Below are positions 63,407-64,000 of a stretch of 64,000 nt of DNA, one piece after another. This DNA comes from JBALVO01 sp036961445. Lineage in GTDB: Bacteria; Pseudomonadota; Gammaproteobacteria; Pseudomonadales; Halieaceae. Location: assembly GCA_036961445.1 (NCBI GenBank), contig JBALVO010000001.1:98643-162642 (forward strand), in the 5' to 3' direction. Position 1 is the stretch's first letter, and each line of letters begins with the position of its first letter. Both the position numbers and the translations under genes were made by a program. The notes under the pieces are model-generated. The model was not told the origin of the DNA, ran no database searches, and saw only the letters and a program-made list of their open reading frames with translations.

Positions 63407-64000
63407 TTAAGGGAGTTTTCGAAACAGCAGGGTCATGCGATCAGACTCACCGATACTCAGCATGGCGGCATGCAGCTCTGGATCCTCTCTGCTGGTGCTT
63501 AGTGAAGGGGGTAAGCGCCACACAATATCGTCAACACCAGGTTGGTCTTTTGGGTTGGCGTTAACTTCACTTGTGGCCAGCAGCTGAAAGTTCATTGCTT
63601 TAAACATGGCGATCACGGCAGATTGTTTCAAATAGCCCTTGCTGCCGTCAGCCCACTCGTTACTGGCTGATTCTGGCGCCCGGTGTTGCACCACGCCAAC
63701 CAGTCCGTTGTCCTTGAGCATGCTGCGCATCGCGGCAAGCGCATGGGTGCGGGTTCCGGCAACACTCTCGAAGCGATTGAGGTTATGCAGCGCACGGATC
63801 ATCAGAATTCTGTCGACAGTCCCGGCCACCTCCTGCGGTACCGTATTGAAAGTAAAGCTCTGTGTGGCAATCCCATTATCGGTGAAACCCTTTACCATAC
63901 CGGGAAATTTTGCTGTTGCAGCGACATGTTCAGCCACCCACTTGTCGGATTGGTTGAACAGAGGCCACATCGTTTGTGGATAGTTAATGCCAAATAAAGC
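63407..64000 (-). CDS. Class I methyltransferase-like protein, 5' end missing
   Basis: The frame is open from the stop at 63407 to the window edge, about 197 codons seen; an internal ATG at 63970 is probably not the start. DRILMIRALHNLNRFESVAG, SMLKDNGLVGVVQHRAPESA and DDIVWRLPPSL resemble the C-terminal half of the COG4798-type predicted methyltransferases; the SAM-binding N-terminal motif would lie outside the window. Confidence 0.75.
   Translation of the reverse strand, partial: ALFGINYPQTMWPLFNQSDKWVAEHVAATAKFPGMVKGFTDNGIATQSFTFNTVPQEVAGTVDRILMIRALHNLNRFESVAGTRTHALAAMRSMLKDNGLVGVVQHRAPESASNEWADGSKGYLKQSAVIAMFKAMNFQLLATSEVNANPKDQPGVDDIVWRLPPSLSTSREDPELHAAMLSIGESDRMTLLFRKLP

Overview
The window reads as chromosomal DNA of a free-living, aerobic, probably marine gammaproteobacterium. 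It is moderately GC-rich and tightly packed, with many 1-4 base stop/start overlaps. The mix of acyl-CoA metabolism, a TonB-dependent receptor, a sulfatase, a carotenoid-cleavage enzyme, a KshA-like Rieske oxygenase and a Baeyer-Villiger monooxygenase fits Halieaceae/Cellvibrionales-type bacteria. That placement is inference from gene content; no rRNA or marker gene is present. I see no tRNA, rRNA, CRISPR array, integrase or transposase.

Layout. 0.1-3.6 kb: esterase and AraC regulator divergent from a Baeyer-Villiger-type monooxygenase. 3.6-7 kb: metallo-beta-lactamase-fold hydrolase, hemolysin III-type membrane protein, acyl-CoA synthetase. 7.2-14 kb: oligopeptide ABC importer with two tandem binding lipoproteins and one fused double ATPase. 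14-17 kb: ABC-2 exporter with an HlyD-like lipoprotein. 17-21 kb: citrate synthase-like enzyme divergent from a LysR gene, then a GlpD-like dehydrogenase. 21-28.3 kb: ACR3 arsenite efflux, an exported MBL-fold protein divergent from an AraC gene, a chalcone isomerase-like/DUF2878 pair, a SnoaL-like protein and a SulP transporter. 28.3-35.6 kb: an unusually long isocitrate dehydrogenase with an internal duplication, then a polyamine-type block (permease and class III aminotransferase divergent from a glutamine synthetase-like ligase and an agmatinase-like ureohydrolase).

35.6-41 kb: a large hairpin repeat, a TonB-dependent receptor, and a LuxR regulator with a TPR-sulfotransferase. 41-44.3 kb: gcdR divergent from gcdH-gcdG (glutaryl-CoA catabolism). 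44.4-55.9 kb: sulfatase, SCP2-type thiolase with nitronate monooxygenase-like protein, carotenoid oxygenase, M48 lipoprotein peptidase, Rieske oxygenase, TLC-type transporter, Tat-exported aldo/keto reductase, acyl-CoA dehydrogenase. 55.9-64 kb: Kdo/InaA-type kinase, a scaffold gap of 100 N, a PbpG-type peptidase, then glycerolipid genes (HAD-acyltransferase fusion, PlsB, GpsA) and a methyltransferase cut by the window end.

The strongest unusual signals are the duplicated domain in the isocitrate dehydrogenase, the catalytic Asp-to-Glu change in the citrate synthase-like enzyme, the Tyr-to-Phe change in the Tat aldo/keto reductase, the 77-base hairpin at 35.7 kb, and the identical 35-base flanks of the N gap. 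I found no convincing defence system or other wholly new multi-gene system.
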